This document shows positions 18,372-27,218 of a DNA stretch of 64,000 nucleotides, in pieces. The translations under genes were made by a program, and so were the position numbers. The stretch's first letter is position 1, and each line of letters opens with the position of its first letter. This stretch comes from CAYSWH01 sp964434775 (GTDB lineage Bacteria; Patescibacteriota; JACMRA01), in contig CAYSWH010000004.1 of NCBI GenBank assembly GCA_964434775.1, forward strand, positions 1-64,000, read 5' to 3'. Under the pieces are notes generated by a model. The model saw nothing but the letters and a program-made list of their open reading frames with translations. It was not told the origin of the DNA and searched no databases.

Positions 18372-19298
18372 ATGAAGACTTCAGTTATCGGTTGCGGTTT
18401 AGTCGGTTCGGCCTTTGCCTATAGGTTGTACATATCCGGTCTGGCTACCCACCTTCATTTGGTAGACATAAATAAAGATCGCTTGGAAGGTGAATACTTG
18501 GATATTAGTCATACCATTCCCTCTGAAATCGAGTGCAATCTTACAAGAGGGGGGTACGATGAAACCAAGGATAGCGATTTTATTATTATTTCAGCCGGCC
18601 TTCCTCTCAAAGAAAATCAAAGTAGACTTGACTTAGTAGATATAAACGCTAAGATTTTTAAAGAAATAATTCCTATACTGGCGAAAAATTCACCAAAAGC
18701 GGTGTTTATAATTGCCACCAACCCTGCCGACGTAATGGCTTACGCAGCTTACAAGTATTCGGAATTACCTGAAAATCAAGTTATCGGTAGCGGTACTCTG
18801 ATTGATTCAAATAGATTCAGATTTTACCTCAGTAAGTATTTACATATTTCTCCTTCTCAAATCCAAGCCTTTATGCTCGGTGAACATGGAGAAAACCAAG
18901 TACCCGTTTTTAGTCATGTCAAAATCCAAGGAATTGATTTAGAAGAATATTTGGAAGTTAGAAAAATTAAACTAACCAAAGAAGATAAAAATGAAATCAC
19001 GCATCAAGTTATAACCGCGGGTAAGGATGTCAGAATGCTTAAAGGAGGCACCCACTACGCCATAGCTTCTTCATTATTTGATATTCTCAAAACTATTTAT
19101 AGAAAAGAGAGTAAAGCTATGCCTATTTCTTCCTTAATCAAAGGTGAGTACGGACTGGAGGATGTTTACCTTAGTTTAATAACTATGCTTGATGAAAACG
19201 GACTTAGAGAAAAACTGGAAATCAGTCTCACAGATCAAGAAAGACTGGGTATTGAAACAAGTGGAAAAATGCTTAGAGAATACTGCCAAAGAATCTAA
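18372..19298 (+). CDS. L-lactate/malate dehydrogenase family enzyme, unusual specificity residue
   Basis: A 308-residue LDH/MDH-family protein. It has the NAD loop GCGLVG (7-12), acidic Asp32 after the second strand, catalytic Arg85 in the mobile loop, Asn117 in ATNPAD, Asp145/Arg148 in SNRFR and catalytic His172 in GEHGE. Compared with the LDH loop AGANQKPGETR, this protein reads AGLPLKENQSR. The residue that is Gln in lactate and Arg in malate dehydrogenases is therefore Leu79. Substrate is uncertain: possibly a 2-oxo acid with a hydrophobic side chain, as in hydroxyisocaproate dehydrogenases. It lies 44 bases upstream of the BshA-like gene, whose family uses L-malate, so a malate link is tempting but not supported by the specificity residue. 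Confidence 0.88.
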   Translation: MKTSVIGCGLVGSAFAYRLYISGLATHLHLVDINKDRLEGEYLDISHTIPSEIECNLTRGGYDETKDSDFIIISAGLPLKENQSRLDLVDINAKIFKEIIPILAKNSPKAVFIIATNPADVMAYAAYKYSELPENQVIGSGTLIDSNRFRFYLSKYLHISPSQIQAFMLGEHGENQVPVFSHVKIQGIDLEEYLEVRKIKLTKEDKNEITHQVITAGKDVRMLKGGTHYAIASSLFDILKTIYRKESKAMPISSLIKGEYGLEDVYLSLITMLDENGLREKLEISLTDQERLGIETSGKMLREYCQRI

Positions 19299-19342
19299 AT
19301 TTTCCAATATTTAAAATCTACTTACAACTAAATTCATTATAT

Positions 19343-20476
19343 ATGTCCAAAATAATTCTAAGCGGACGAACTACTTGCGGCGGAGCAGGAATAGTAGCTT
19401 CCGACCTGGCTATTGAATTAGCTATGCGTGGTTGGGAGGTTCATTATGTAGCCTTTGGAAAACCATATCGAATCGTCTTGCCGTTCAAAAATATTTTTCT
19501 GCACGTTGTAGAAGAGGTAAAATACCCCCTCTTCAGTTCTTCTCCTCACACCCTGGCCTTTGCTAATAAAATTGCCGAAGTAGCCAGAAAGCACCGAATA
19601 AAATTAGTTCACGTTCATTACGCCGTACCGGCGGCAGTTAGTGCTTATTTAGCCAAACAACTTTTGGGTAGAGATCTAAAAATAATTACTACTCCCCATG
19701 GAACAGATGCTAATTTGATTGGAGCTGATCCGGCAATCAAAATGACCACCAAATTTGGTCTTATTCAAAGTGACCACCTCACCGTTGCGACAAAATTTCT
19801 CAAGAGGGAGTTGGTTAAAAACTTCAACATGAGTAGTGAACTGAAAGACAAAGTAACAATAATCAAAAACTTTATTGATGCAGATATTTTTGAGAGGACA
19901 ACCGGACAGATTAACTACGGAGACCTTCCTGAAACTGAAGAAAAAGTCTTGGTTCATGTATCAAATTTTAGACCCTTTAAAAGAGCTAAAGATGTTATTC
20001 GAGTAGCCGCCAAAGTTCTTAAAAAACATAGAATCAAATTGTGGATGGTCGGTGATGGTCCGGATAGACTAGATGCCGAGAGATTAGCTGAAGAATTAAA
20101 CATCCTGGAGCATGTCGTTTTTTGGGGAAAGAGGAGTGATATTCTAAAAATTTTGCAAAGAGCCCACATCTTTATTTTTCCGACTTCAAATGATAATTTT
20201 AGCCTAGCTACTACTGAAGCTATGTACTGCGGTTTACCGATAATCTCAACCACCTGCGGAGGCATGCCTGAAGTGGTCAAACATAACCACAGCGGCTTCC
20301 TCTCGGAACTTGGAGATACAACGGATATGGCCAACAATGTAATTAAATTACTCGATGATGAAGAGCTCTATAGGACTTTTAGTGCAAATGCCGAGAGGCA
20401 ATGTAAGGAGAACTGTGATCCTAAAGTAATAATCCCTCAATACGAAGAAATCTATAATCGTTTCTTGGCCGAATAG
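19343..20476 (+). CDS. bshA: BshA-like glycosyltransferase (N-acetylglucosaminyl-L-malate synthase family)
   Basis: A 377-residue GT4 enzyme. It matches the BshA type throughout: GGAGIVASDLAIELAMRGWE at the start, HVVEEVKYPLF, the diagnostic VHVHYAVPAAVSAYLAKQ, TTPHGTD, HVSNFRPFKR, then the donor site NDNFSLATTEAMYCGLPII and TTCGGMPEVV. BshA joins GlcNAc from UDP-GlcNAc to L-malate, the first step of bacillithiol synthesis. BshB and BshC are not in the window. Partial bacillithiol pathways and BshA-like enzymes with other acceptors are known, so the product is inferred. It is probably co-transcribed with the LDH-family gene before it. Confidence 0.82.
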   Translation: MSKIILSGRTTCGGAGIVASDLAIELAMRGWEVHYVAFGKPYRIVLPFKNIFLHVVEEVKYPLFSSSPHTLAFANKIAEVARKHRIKLVHVHYAVPAAVSAYLAKQLLGRDLKIITTPHGTDANLIGADPAIKMTTKFGLIQSDHLTVATKFLKRELVKNFNMSSELKDKVTIIKNFIDADIFERTTGQINYGDLPETEEKVLVHVSNFRPFKRAKDVIRVAAKVLKKHRIKLWMVGDGPDRLDAERLAEELNILEHVVFWGKRSDILKILQRAHIFIFPTSNDNFSLATTEAMYCGLPIISTTCGGMPEVVKHNHSGFLSELGDTTDMANNVIKLLDDEELYRTFSANAERQCKENCDPKVIIPQYEEIYNRFLAE

Positions 20477-20734
20477 ACTAGCACCTTAAAAGAAGGAAAC
20501 AGAGATACAATTTATTTCTGCAAGTATCTTCTTTGTTGAGAAGAATTTTTGGTTCTTCATTGGAAGTGAGTTCTTACAATCTGCAAAAAATGTTGACATA
20601 AATACATTTCAATCTGATTTCTATTTTAGAATAACCCTTGTTCAAATAATTTGGATGTTGTGACTTAGGACTTAAATTATAAGTTTCTTTGACATCACTT
20701 TTTTTATTTTTAGAAAACACAACTAAATAAAATT

Positions 20735-21241
20735 ATGAGTGAATCTTATACGCAAAAAGCCAAACAAATAATCTCAGAAAATCTTTACCTGACTATTTCC
20801 GTTACCACCTTAACCGGAGATCCCTGGATTGCCAATCTCTTTTTCGCATGCGATCAAAACTATAATTTTTTTTGGTATTCCGGAGTAAACTCTACCCATT
20901 CGCAGACTATTAGAGAAAATCGAGAAGTCGCAATTTCAATTTTTAACTCAACCAAAGTTGGTGAAAAGGTAGACGCTGTTTATATCAAGGCATCTGCCTT
21001 TGAAATATCCGAAAAAGAAGAGTTGAAAGATGCTTTATCAGTTTATTCACAAAAGTTACTGGAAACAAGTTTCCTTTCTTTACAAGAAGAAAAGGTAGAC
21101 TTTGAATCAAAATATAATGACTTTTTACCGGAATCAGGTCTTAGATTTTACAAGGCTTGTCCAAAAAAAATATGGAAATTAGGCCCGACTAAAACTTTTA
21201 ACGAAAAGTATCTTGATCAGAAAATTGAAATCGATTTATAG
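20735..21241 (+). CDS. Pyridoxamine-5'-phosphate-oxidase-like FMN-binding split-barrel protein
   Basis: A 168-residue protein with the split-barrel start: YLTISVTTLTGDPWIANLFF, FFWYSGVNSTHSQTIRENRE and VAISIFNS, the strands and loop that hold FMN in PNPOx-like proteins. A second half follows with GLRFYKACPKKIWKLGP. Length fits small flavin- or F420-type oxidoreductases or haem-storage relatives; it lacks the clear PLP-binding residues of true PdxH. The last codons and the TAG stop (21239-21241) coincide with the left end of repeat copy B, so the original C-terminus may have been altered by insertion. Stand-alone gene. Confidence 0.8.
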   Translation: MSESYTQKAKQIISENLYLTISVTTLTGDPWIANLFFACDQNYNFFWYSGVNSTHSQTIRENREVAISIFNSTKVGEKVDAVYIKASAFEISEKEELKDALSVYSQKLLETSFLSLQEEKVDFESKYNDFLPESGLRFYKACPKKIWKLGPTKTFNEKYLDQKIEIDL

Positions 21242-21436
21242 TCGATTCGAATAAACCTATACACCTGTCACGACGAACTTGTTTTAGCATCTCTTGGAAT
21301 AGATCCTGAAATAAATTCAGGATGACGGGTCGGTTTTTGTTTTCAGGATGACGGGGTAGAAAATTCAGGATGACCACTTGGCAAGTGACGGAGGAAAATT
21401 TGGAAATGTCTATGTGTTTAAGAGGGAGTAGCTATA
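21237..21436 (-). mobile_element. MITE-like intergenic repeat, copy B (inverted)
   Basis: 200 bp from TATAGTC to GCTATA, the reverse complement of copy A and colinear with it, including the CCTCCGTCACTTGC block, three CATCCTGA units, the hairpin at 21303-21323 and the AAGTTCG block. The left terminus TATAG overlaps the end of the FMN-binding protein gene and provides its TAG stop. No open frame. The rest of the gap up to 21694 shows nothing recognisable. Confidence 0.8.
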
Positions 21437-21694
21437 ATACATCCAACTAGGATTGAAAACAGACGATTCCAAGCTCATTTTTTTGAAAAGTAGTAATGAT
21501 ACAACGTATCAGTGAATATTTTTTGAATTACCAAAGAATACTAAATTAAAATGTTTATGATTATGGGTTTTCTAAAATAGGCTTGTCGCTTAACTCAAAA
21601 TTAGCCTCATGGAGTAGTCACAAAAAATAGGTTTTTCAACATGTCTAATCAATTCTTGGCAACATTCCAACTCGAATTAATAATACCTTACCCT

Positions 21695-21723
21695 TTGACA
21701 TACCCCGGTTATTAAGTTATACT
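21695..21723 (+). promoter_or_regulatory. Strong sigma-70-type promoter of the peptidase operon
   Basis: TTGACA (21695-21700), a 17-base spacer and TATACT (21718-21723) match the consensus in 11 of 12 positions. The leader to ATG 21770 is about 40 bases and lacks a clear Shine-Dalgarno sequence. Confidence 0.7.
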
Positions 21724-21769
21724 AAAGGCAAATTAATTAAACACTTTAACAAAAAATAAAAATAAATAC

Positions 21770-23032
21770 ATGACTAAAAACCAAGATTTACTAGAAATTA
21801 AGGAAACCAAAGAAAAAATCTACCGGCCAACTCCTGAAGTTCTGTCCAAATATGCCGAAATTTTGATTAATTTTGCTCTTAATAACGGAAAAGGTCTAAA
21901 AAAAGGAGAAACGGTTTTTATTCAAATTCCCCAGCCTGCCCTACCCCTCCTAAACCCTCTGCAAATTGCCGTCCTGCAAGCCGGCGGGCACCCCTTCTTT
22001 AATTTTCTGCCAAACGGTTTTGATCGCTCAGGTGGTAATAAAGCCTTTTTTGATTATGCCAAAACCAACCAAATCAAATATAGTCCAAAAAATTATCTTT
22101 TGGGTCGTATTAAAGACGCCGACCATATCGTTAACATACTATCCTCCGATGATCCCCTAGCTCTGTCCAAAGTAGATAGTAAGAAAATAATCGAACGGGA
22201 AAAGTCTATTAAATACTACCGAGAAGCCTATTTTTCCAAGCAGGATAAAGGTCAATTAACCTGGGTTTTGGCTGCCTACGCTACCGAAGGTACAGCTAAG
22301 CAAGCCGGACTTAGCCTCAAAGAATATTGGGAACAAATTATTAAATCATGTTTCCTAGATTATGAAAACCCGGTAGCTAAATGGAAAGAAGTGCTCAAAG
22401 AACAGTCCCGAGTTATCAAAGCCCTGGATAAAATGAAAATTGAAAAAGTTCATTTGCAAGGTGAAGGTGTGAATCTAGAAGTGCAAATCGGCAAACAACG
22501 TAAATGGTTGGGTGGTAGAGGTAATAATATCCCTTCCTTTGAAATCTTTACCTCCCCGGATTGGCGAGGGACTAACGGCTACGTGGAATTTAACGAACCT
22601 CTTTACAGGTACGGTAAACTGATTACAGGTATTAGACTGGAATTTAAAAAAGGGAAAGTAGTAAAAGCTACGGCCAAACAAAATCAAGACCTTCTCAAAG
22701 AAATGATTAAGGCGGAAAACGCAGATAAAGTAGGAGAATTTAGCCTAACTGACAGACGCTTAAGTCGTATTGACAAATTCATGGCCGATACTCTTTTTGA
22801 CGAAAATCGGGGTGGAAAATACGGAAACTTCCACATTGCCGTTGGACAGGCCTACTCTGACGGCTATAGCGGAGACTTGAAAGATTTAAATAAGAGTAAG
22901 CTAGAAGAGTTGGGTCTTAATCAAAGCCCGATTCATACAGATATCATTTCTACCGGCAAAAGAACTGTTACGGCTACTCTTCCCGGAAACAAAACAAAAA
23001 TTATTTACAAGGACGGAGAATTTCTGGTCTAA
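21770..23032 (+). CDS. M29-family aminopeptidase (AmpS/PepS-like)
   Basis: A 420-residue metallopeptidase. It begins with LSKYAEILINFALNNGKGLKKGETV, the typical N-terminal domain of M29 aminopeptidases. It carries a VEFNEPLYRYGKLITG segment with a metal-ligand Glu, and GGKYGNFHIAVGQAYSDGY with the His ligand region near the end. A helical insertion lies at about 135-210. M29 enzymes release N-terminal residues from peptides with two divalent metals, in the cytoplasm. It is followed after 12 bases by pepD, so the two form a peptide-salvage operon, which suits an organism expected to depend on imported peptides and amino acids. Confidence 0.88.
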   Translation: MTKNQDLLEIKETKEKIYRPTPEVLSKYAEILINFALNNGKGLKKGETVFIQIPQPALPLLNPLQIAVLQAGGHPFFNFLPNGFDRSGGNKAFFDYAKTNQIKYSPKNYLLGRIKDADHIVNILSSDDPLALSKVDSKKIIEREKSIKYYREAYFSKQDKGQLTWVLAAYATEGTAKQAGLSLKEYWEQIIKSCFLDYENPVAKWKEVLKEQSRVIKALDKMKIEKVHLQGEGVNLEVQIGKQRKWLGGRGNNIPSFEIFTSPDWRGTNGYVEFNEPLYRYGKLITGIRLEFKKGKVVKATAKQNQDLLKEMIKAENADKVGEFSLTDRRLSRIDKFMADTLFDENRGGKYGNFHIAVGQAYSDGYSGDLKDLNKSKLEELGLNQSPIHTDIISTGKRTVTATLPGNKTKIIYKDGEFLV

Positions 23033-23044
23033 TTATAAAAATTC

Positions 23045-24565
23045 ATGTCTAAAAAAAATTTGGAAACTGTAAAAGATTTACAACCGGAAAAAACATGGCA
23101 TTACTTTGCCGAATTAAGTAATATTCCAAGAGGATCCAAAAAAGAGGATAAAGTAGGTAAATGGCTACTTACTTTTGCCAAAACAAATAACCTAAAAGCT
23201 GCTCAAGACTCCCAAGGGAATGTAGTGATTTACAAAGAAGCTCAAAATTCCGATTCTGCAAAAACACTACTCTTGCAAGCCCACCAAGATATGGTTCATG
23301 AAAAAAATTCAAAATCAAAGCACGATTTTAGCTTTGATTCAATAGAATTACAACTTGAAGGCCAATACCTTACAGCCAAAGAAACTACACTCGGAGCAGA
23401 TAACGGCATAGGACTGGCTATTATCCTCAGCATTCTAGCAGACAAGCGAATCAGCCATCCAAAGATCGAAACTTTGTTTACAGTAGATGAGGAGGAAGGG
23501 ATGAACGGAGTCAGAAACCTGGATAAAAGTTTGATCTCGGCAGATTACGTTGTCAATTTGGACAGCGAAGACATTGCAGAAGTCTGTATTGGCTGTGCTG
23601 GTACCACTGATATTTTTTTTCAAGTAGATTTTGAAAGAGAGAGCGTTCAGACAAACAACATTGATCTCAAAATTAGCCTAAACGGACTTCAAGGGGGGCA
23701 CAGTGGCATGAATATTACTGAAAACCGACTAAATGCCATTTCCTCCCTGGCCTCTTTGCTCAGTAATCTTAGTCAAAAATTTGAGTTTAAGCTAATTTCA
23801 ATAAATGGCGGCAACAAACGTAATGCCATCCCTAGAGAATCTCAGGGTATCATTAATTTGCCAACAGAAAAAGTCCAAGAATTTACTCAAGAATTTAGAA
23901 AATTAGCTAAAATCTATCGAGATTACCACCAAAACAAAGAACCGGGCTTGGATATTAGACTAGAAAAGACCAAGAAAAGTAGCCGTGCTTTTTCCCTGGA
24001 AGATACTTACAAGCTCCTTCACATTCTTAATTCTATTCAATCAGGAGTCTGGCAGATGAGTCAAGAAATTCAAGGATTACCCCAGACTTCCAATAATATT
24101 GGAGTTTTAAAAACCGAGAATAACCGTATTGAAATAAATTCTATGGTTCGTTCTTCTGATGATCTAGAGTTAATTTCTACAGTTAATAAAATTATTTCCG
24201 TTTACAACTTGGCCTTTGGGTTAAATTTACAAGCTCAGATTTTGGATTTCAATGAACAAATTTACACAGGAAATAACACAAAGCTGATCTTGACTAATCA
24301 GACCAACGCCTGGAAGCCGGATCCTGATAACGAACTAATCAAAATTTATACTAATATTTATGAAGAAAAAATAGGTTGTAAACCAAAAATTAGTGCTACT
24401 CATGGAGGCTTGGAATGCGGTTTTCTTAAATCCTATTTACCAAAAAGTCAAGTAATTTCCATTGGACCAAACATTCTCAACCCTCACTCTCCTGATGAAA
24501 AAGTTGATATCAAGTCTGTGAAAGTTTTTTACGAATTATTAATAGTACTTCTTAGGAAGCTTTAA
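23045..24565 (+). CDS. pepD: Xaa-His dipeptidase (beta-Ala-His dipeptidase), M20 family
   Basis: A 506-residue M20 peptidase of PepD type. Metal-site motifs are LLLQAHQDMVHEK (His, Asp), TLGADNGIGLA (bridging Asp), TVDEEEGMNG (catalytic and ligand Glu) and NLDSED. A dimerisation-domain signature is LNGLQGGHSGMNI, and the last ligand His is in IGPNILNPHSPDEKVDI. PepD hydrolyses dipeptides, often with C-terminal His, in the cytoplasm. It sits 12 bases after the M29 aminopeptidase in one transcription unit; the pair would finish breakdown of small peptides. Confidence 0.93.
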   Translation: MSKKNLETVKDLQPEKTWHYFAELSNIPRGSKKEDKVGKWLLTFAKTNNLKAAQDSQGNVVIYKEAQNSDSAKTLLLQAHQDMVHEKNSKSKHDFSFDSIELQLEGQYLTAKETTLGADNGIGLAIILSILADKRISHPKIETLFTVDEEEGMNGVRNLDKSLISADYVVNLDSEDIAEVCIGCAGTTDIFFQVDFERESVQTNNIDLKISLNGLQGGHSGMNITENRLNAISSLASLLSNLSQKFEFKLISINGGNKRNAIPRESQGIINLPTEKVQEFTQEFRKLAKIYRDYHQNKEPGLDIRLEKTKKSSRAFSLEDTYKLLHILNSIQSGVWQMSQEIQGLPQTSNNIGVLKTENNRIEINSMVRSSDDLELISTVNKIISVYNLAFGLNLQAQILDFNEQIYTGNNTKLILTNQTNAWKPDPDNELIKIYTNIYEEKIGCKPKISATHGGLECGFLKSYLPKSQVISIGPNILNPHSPDEKVDIKSVKVFYELLIVLLRKL

Positions 24566-24661
24566 TTTAGTTATAGAACAACTAAAAATGTAAAAAACAG
24601 TTCTAATTGAATCTTAAAGACTTCGACCCCCGCTAATAATAACCCATAAATAGGCAAGTTA

Positions 24662-25117
24662 CTAATTACTTTCCTCGATTGGAGAAGAACTAACATACAT
24701 ATACTGTACTTTCCAAGTGTCTCCTTCTTTCTTCATATCATATAAAATATAAAGAGTATCTTCTTGACCTTCCAAAGATCCCTCCAATTTGACGATTTCT
24801 TCGCCATTTACGTTTTGATAGGATTTTTCACTAAAGTTTACACTTTCGTAATCTTTAAGTAAAGGATAGGCTCTTACCAGGGCTTGGAACTGCAAGAGAG
24901 AAGTATCTTGTTTGAATTGCTCTGTAGTAAAATCCTGATATGCTTTGTCAACATTGTCACTTTGAATAGTTTCAAGTTGGCCAGTGGCTGTCTCGGCGGC
25001 GGCTGAAGTGAAAGAATTTATTCCCAAAAAAACAACTCCGATAACTACTCCGATTACAACAATCAACCCAACAAAAAAAGCTAACAAAACTGCAAATAAT
25101 TTCTTGTTTCTGGACAT
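24662..25117 (-). CDS. Membrane-anchored DUF4864-like protein
   Basis: A 151-residue protein with a basic start, one N-terminal membrane helix (about 8-33), and an outer domain of about 110 residues with an alpha plus beta cone-like pattern. It begins TGQLETIQSDNVDKAYQDFT and ends with alternating strands. The QL..IQ..D...AY.. opening is the mark of DUF4864, which resembles NTF2-like folds. No catalytic residues. It converges on pepD with 96 bases between and has its own promoter (25148-25176). An envelope ligand-binding or scaffold role is possible but unproven. Confidence 0.72.
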   Translation of the reverse strand: MSRNKKLFAVLLAFFVGLIVVIGVVIGVVFLGINSFTSAAAETATGQLETIQSDNVDKAYQDFTTEQFKQDTSLLQFQALVRAYPLLKDYESVNFSEKSYQNVNGEEIVKLEGSLEGQEDTLYILYDMKKEGDTWKVQYMYVSSSPIEESN

Positions 25118-25147
25118 ATTTTTTGTAAGTTTCTAATAAACTTAAGA

Positions 25148-25176
25148 TTTATACAAATTTTCTTCTCATTTGTAAA
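25148..25176 (-). promoter_or_regulatory. Promoter of the DUF4864-like gene
   Basis: On the minus strand TTTACA (25176-25171), a 17-base spacer and TATAAA (25153-25148) lie 30 bases before the start codon at 25117. Confidence 0.55.
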
Positions 25177-25314
25177 GTGAAAAAACTACCTTCAAAGGAC
25201 TTAAAAATAACTCCGGCTATAAATACTCAACACTAATAGCAATCCCGAAGCATATTAATATACCGAAATTAACTTATTTAAACTGTATTATTTTAGGCCG
25301 ACATTCACTATAAT

Positions 25315-25866
25315 CTACCTCTTTTTCTTTTCAAAATCTTTATATTCATTCGGCAACTCAATCCCATATTTCATGCAAAGTTCAAAAACTGCAGACAGAT
25401 ATTTTTCCGGCCATTTGCTAATCCACGGTGATAAGAATTCTACCATATATTTAGCCGAAATACATTTGACGACATTTCCTTCTATTTTGCCGACTCCGGT
25501 AAGAGACTTGGCAGGATACATAATCCCATCCACCACTTCACCCGCTTGATTATAAACAAAGGTATGAACATCAACTTCTAAGCCCTTTTCGTCAGCCAAA
25601 ACAAAGTTCCATTTGTTATCTTCTTTGATCTGCTTATACCTCAATTCAGATAAAATTTTTCGTAATTTTGGAACGTCTTTCCACTCAATAGCAATATCCA
25701 GATCTTTATGCGGACGTAGTTGTTTTTCCAATAGAGCATCCACCGCCCAACCCCCGTCAATCCATATTTCTATTCCCGAATCTTGGAAAAGAGAATAAAG
25801 AAAAAGCACCTCTTTGAAAGTCATAAAATTTTCTTTGTTATCATTGGCATTATCTTCAATTCTCAT
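25315..25866 (-). CDS. Nucleotidyltransferase of the aminoglycoside/lincosamide adenylyltransferase type
   Basis: A 183-residue protein with the short Pol-beta nucleotidyltransferase core. It has IWIDGGWAVDALLEKQLRPH, then KDLDIAIEW giving the first two metal-binding Asp residues, and EVDVHTF for the third. This order and spacing match LinA/ANT(2'')-like enzymes, which transfer AMP to antibiotic hydroxyls. Chromosomal relatives in uncultured bacteria are often of unknown substrate, so resistance should not be assumed. The gene stands alone, with no mobile element next to it and base composition like its neighbours. Confidence 0.82.
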   Translation of the reverse strand: MRIEDNANDNKENFMTFKEVLFLYSLFQDSGIEIWIDGGWAVDALLEKQLRPHKDLDIAIEWKDVPKLRKILSELRYKQIKEDNKWNFVLADEKGLEVDVHTFVYNQAGEVVDGIMYPAKSLTGVGKIEGNVVKCISAKYMVEFLSPWISKWPEKYLSAVFELCMKYGIELPNEYKDFEKKKR

Positions 25867-26097
25867 TTTTAGAAGTATTTTAAACCGCTATATACATTTA
25901 TTAAATCAAGTAAGGTATGATAATATAAATTGTGCTTTAGTCGGGTATTTGTCAAAGGAATTTAGTATCTAGCTTGAATATATCAACATGTTCATAATAA
26001 TTACTATTTTCAAAACCCTAGAGACTGATAATAAGTTTGTATCGATTTGAAAGGTTGAGCAAAATTTCTTGACAGAAGTAAATCAATTAGTTACCCT

Positions 26098-26117
26098 ACC
26101 TATAGGTCTGGTATAGT
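26098..26117 (+). promoter_or_regulatory. Extended -10 promoter with adjacent palindrome
   Basis: TGGTATAGT (26109-26117) is an extended -10 box. Immediately upstream lies the perfect palindrome ACCTATAGGT (26098-26107), where a repressor or activator could bind. An alternative promoter begins with TTGACA at 26069 but has a poor -10 (TACCCT). The leader to ATG 26158 is about 35 bases. Confidence 0.45.
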
Positions 26118-26157
26118 ACTTTAGTGCTACCGTTAATTTTAAAATAATACCATAAAT

Positions 26158-26562
26158 ATGACTACAAAAAAAGCTTTAATCGTCGGTTTTGTTTCTATTT
26201 TTTCGTTAATTTTTTTAGCAGGTATGTTTACAGGAGGTTCTTCTGACTCTGAAAGTCAATCATCACCACAAAGTCAATCATCACAAGAAAACAAATTAGG
26301 AAGTGAAATTGTATTTTTTTGGCTACCAAGCGGCGATCCATGCCAGCAACAAGATAAGATTTTAAAAGAACTGGAGGCGGAAAATACAAGTTTGAAAGTA
26401 ACTCGGGTAGATGTCACTGATTCTAGAAATTCAAGTCTAGCTAACAAATTCGGAATTCGATCGGTACCGGCAATCGTCGTTCTGAGTGAAGACGGAAATA
26501 CGGTTAAACAGTTCACTCCAGGTATCCAACCTGAATCAACTTTGAAGAAGTATTTAATTTAA
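26158..26562 (+). CDS. Membrane-anchored thioredoxin-fold protein with a single active-site cysteine
   Basis: A 134-residue protein with an N-terminal membrane helix (about 6-24), a Ser/Gln-rich linker and a thioredoxin fold. The active-site segment is VFFWLPSGDPCQQQ. Aligned with the canonical FWA.WCGPCK, the first (nucleophilic) Cys is Gly59 and only Cys62 remains, the sole cysteine in the protein. The cis-proline loop is kept (GIRSVPAIVV). It cannot act as an ordinary dithiol reductase. It is encoded 26 bases before ccdA, so it likely works with that membrane electron carrier or has become a mixed-disulfide or binding protein. Confidence 0.85.
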   Translation: MTTKKALIVGFVSIFSLIFLAGMFTGGSSDSESQSSPQSQSSQENKLGSEIVFFWLPSGDPCQQQDKILKELEAENTSLKVTRVDVTDSRNSSLANKFGIRSVPAIVVLSEDGNTVKQFTPGIQPESTLKKYLI

Positions 26563-26588
26563 ATATAAAAATTTAACATAAACATAAA

Positions 26589-27218
26589 ATGACTTTTAGT
26601 ATTATTGATATATTAAGCAGTGTTTTGGCCGGAATGCTGAGTGTCTTTTCGCCCTGCATCCTTCCTATTTTACCGATAATTTTAACAGGCTCCGAGAAAG
26701 ACTCCAAACTAAGACCAATCTTTATTATTCTAGGCTTGGGTTTGGTGTTTATTATGCTTGGGGTCGCATCATCTCTTTTTGGAGGTTTTTTAAACGGAAG
26801 AATTGATTACTTAGAGAAAATCGGAGCGGTTATCATTTTTATCTTTGGAATGCTCTTGATAGCTAATGTAAATATTTTCAAAAAAATAACAATTTTTAAT
26901 AAGCTATTGTCTGATAAAATGAGCAGTTTTCCTGATTTCTTCTTAGGTATGGCCTTCGGTCTTTTGTGGGTACCCTGCACCGGACCGATTCTCAGTAGTA
27001 TTCTAACCTTGGTTGCCGGCAAAGGATCAGTGGTTACCGGTATTATATTGTTAAGTTTTTACTCACTCGGCTTTGCTATACCCATGTTAATAGTAGCCTA
27101 TTTTTCTCAGTTTTTTAGGACCCAAGTAAGCTCCAGGCTACCCGATCCGAAATATATTTCCATGGCTAGCGGAATCTTGCTGGTTTTGTTTAGTATTTAC
27201 AGCCTTCTCACTTCCTAA
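26589..27218 (+). CDS. ccdA: CcdA/DsbD-type transmembrane thiol-electron carrier
   Basis: A 209-residue protein with six hydrophobic helices. The two redox cysteines sit in the family positions: SPCILPILP (Cys23, helix 1) and GLLWVPCTGPILSS (Cys130, helix 4), each beside prolines. CcdA moves reducing equivalents from cytoplasmic thioredoxin across the membrane to an outer thioredoxin-fold partner. That partner is presumably encoded by the gene just upstream, which oddly lacks one active-site Cys. No cytochrome c maturation genes are seen, so general outer-thiol reduction is more likely than haem work. Confidence 0.92.
   Translation: MTFSIIDILSSVLAGMLSVFSPCILPILPIILTGSEKDSKLRPIFIILGLGLVFIMLGVASSLFGGFLNGRIDYLEKIGAVIIFIFGMLLIANVNIFKKITIFNKLLSDKMSSFPDFFLGMAFGLLWVPCTGPILSSILTLVAGKGSVVTGIILLSFYSLGFAIPMLIVAYFSQFFRTQVSSRLPDPKYISMASGILLVLFSIYSLLTS

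Noticed and set aside
18372..19298. Malate dehydrogenase assignment
   Set aside because: The specificity residue is Leu, not Arg, so neither malate nor lactate dehydrogenase can be named.
25315..25866. Antibiotic resistance gene
   Set aside because: The fold is right, but the substrate cannot be read and there is no mobile or resistance context.
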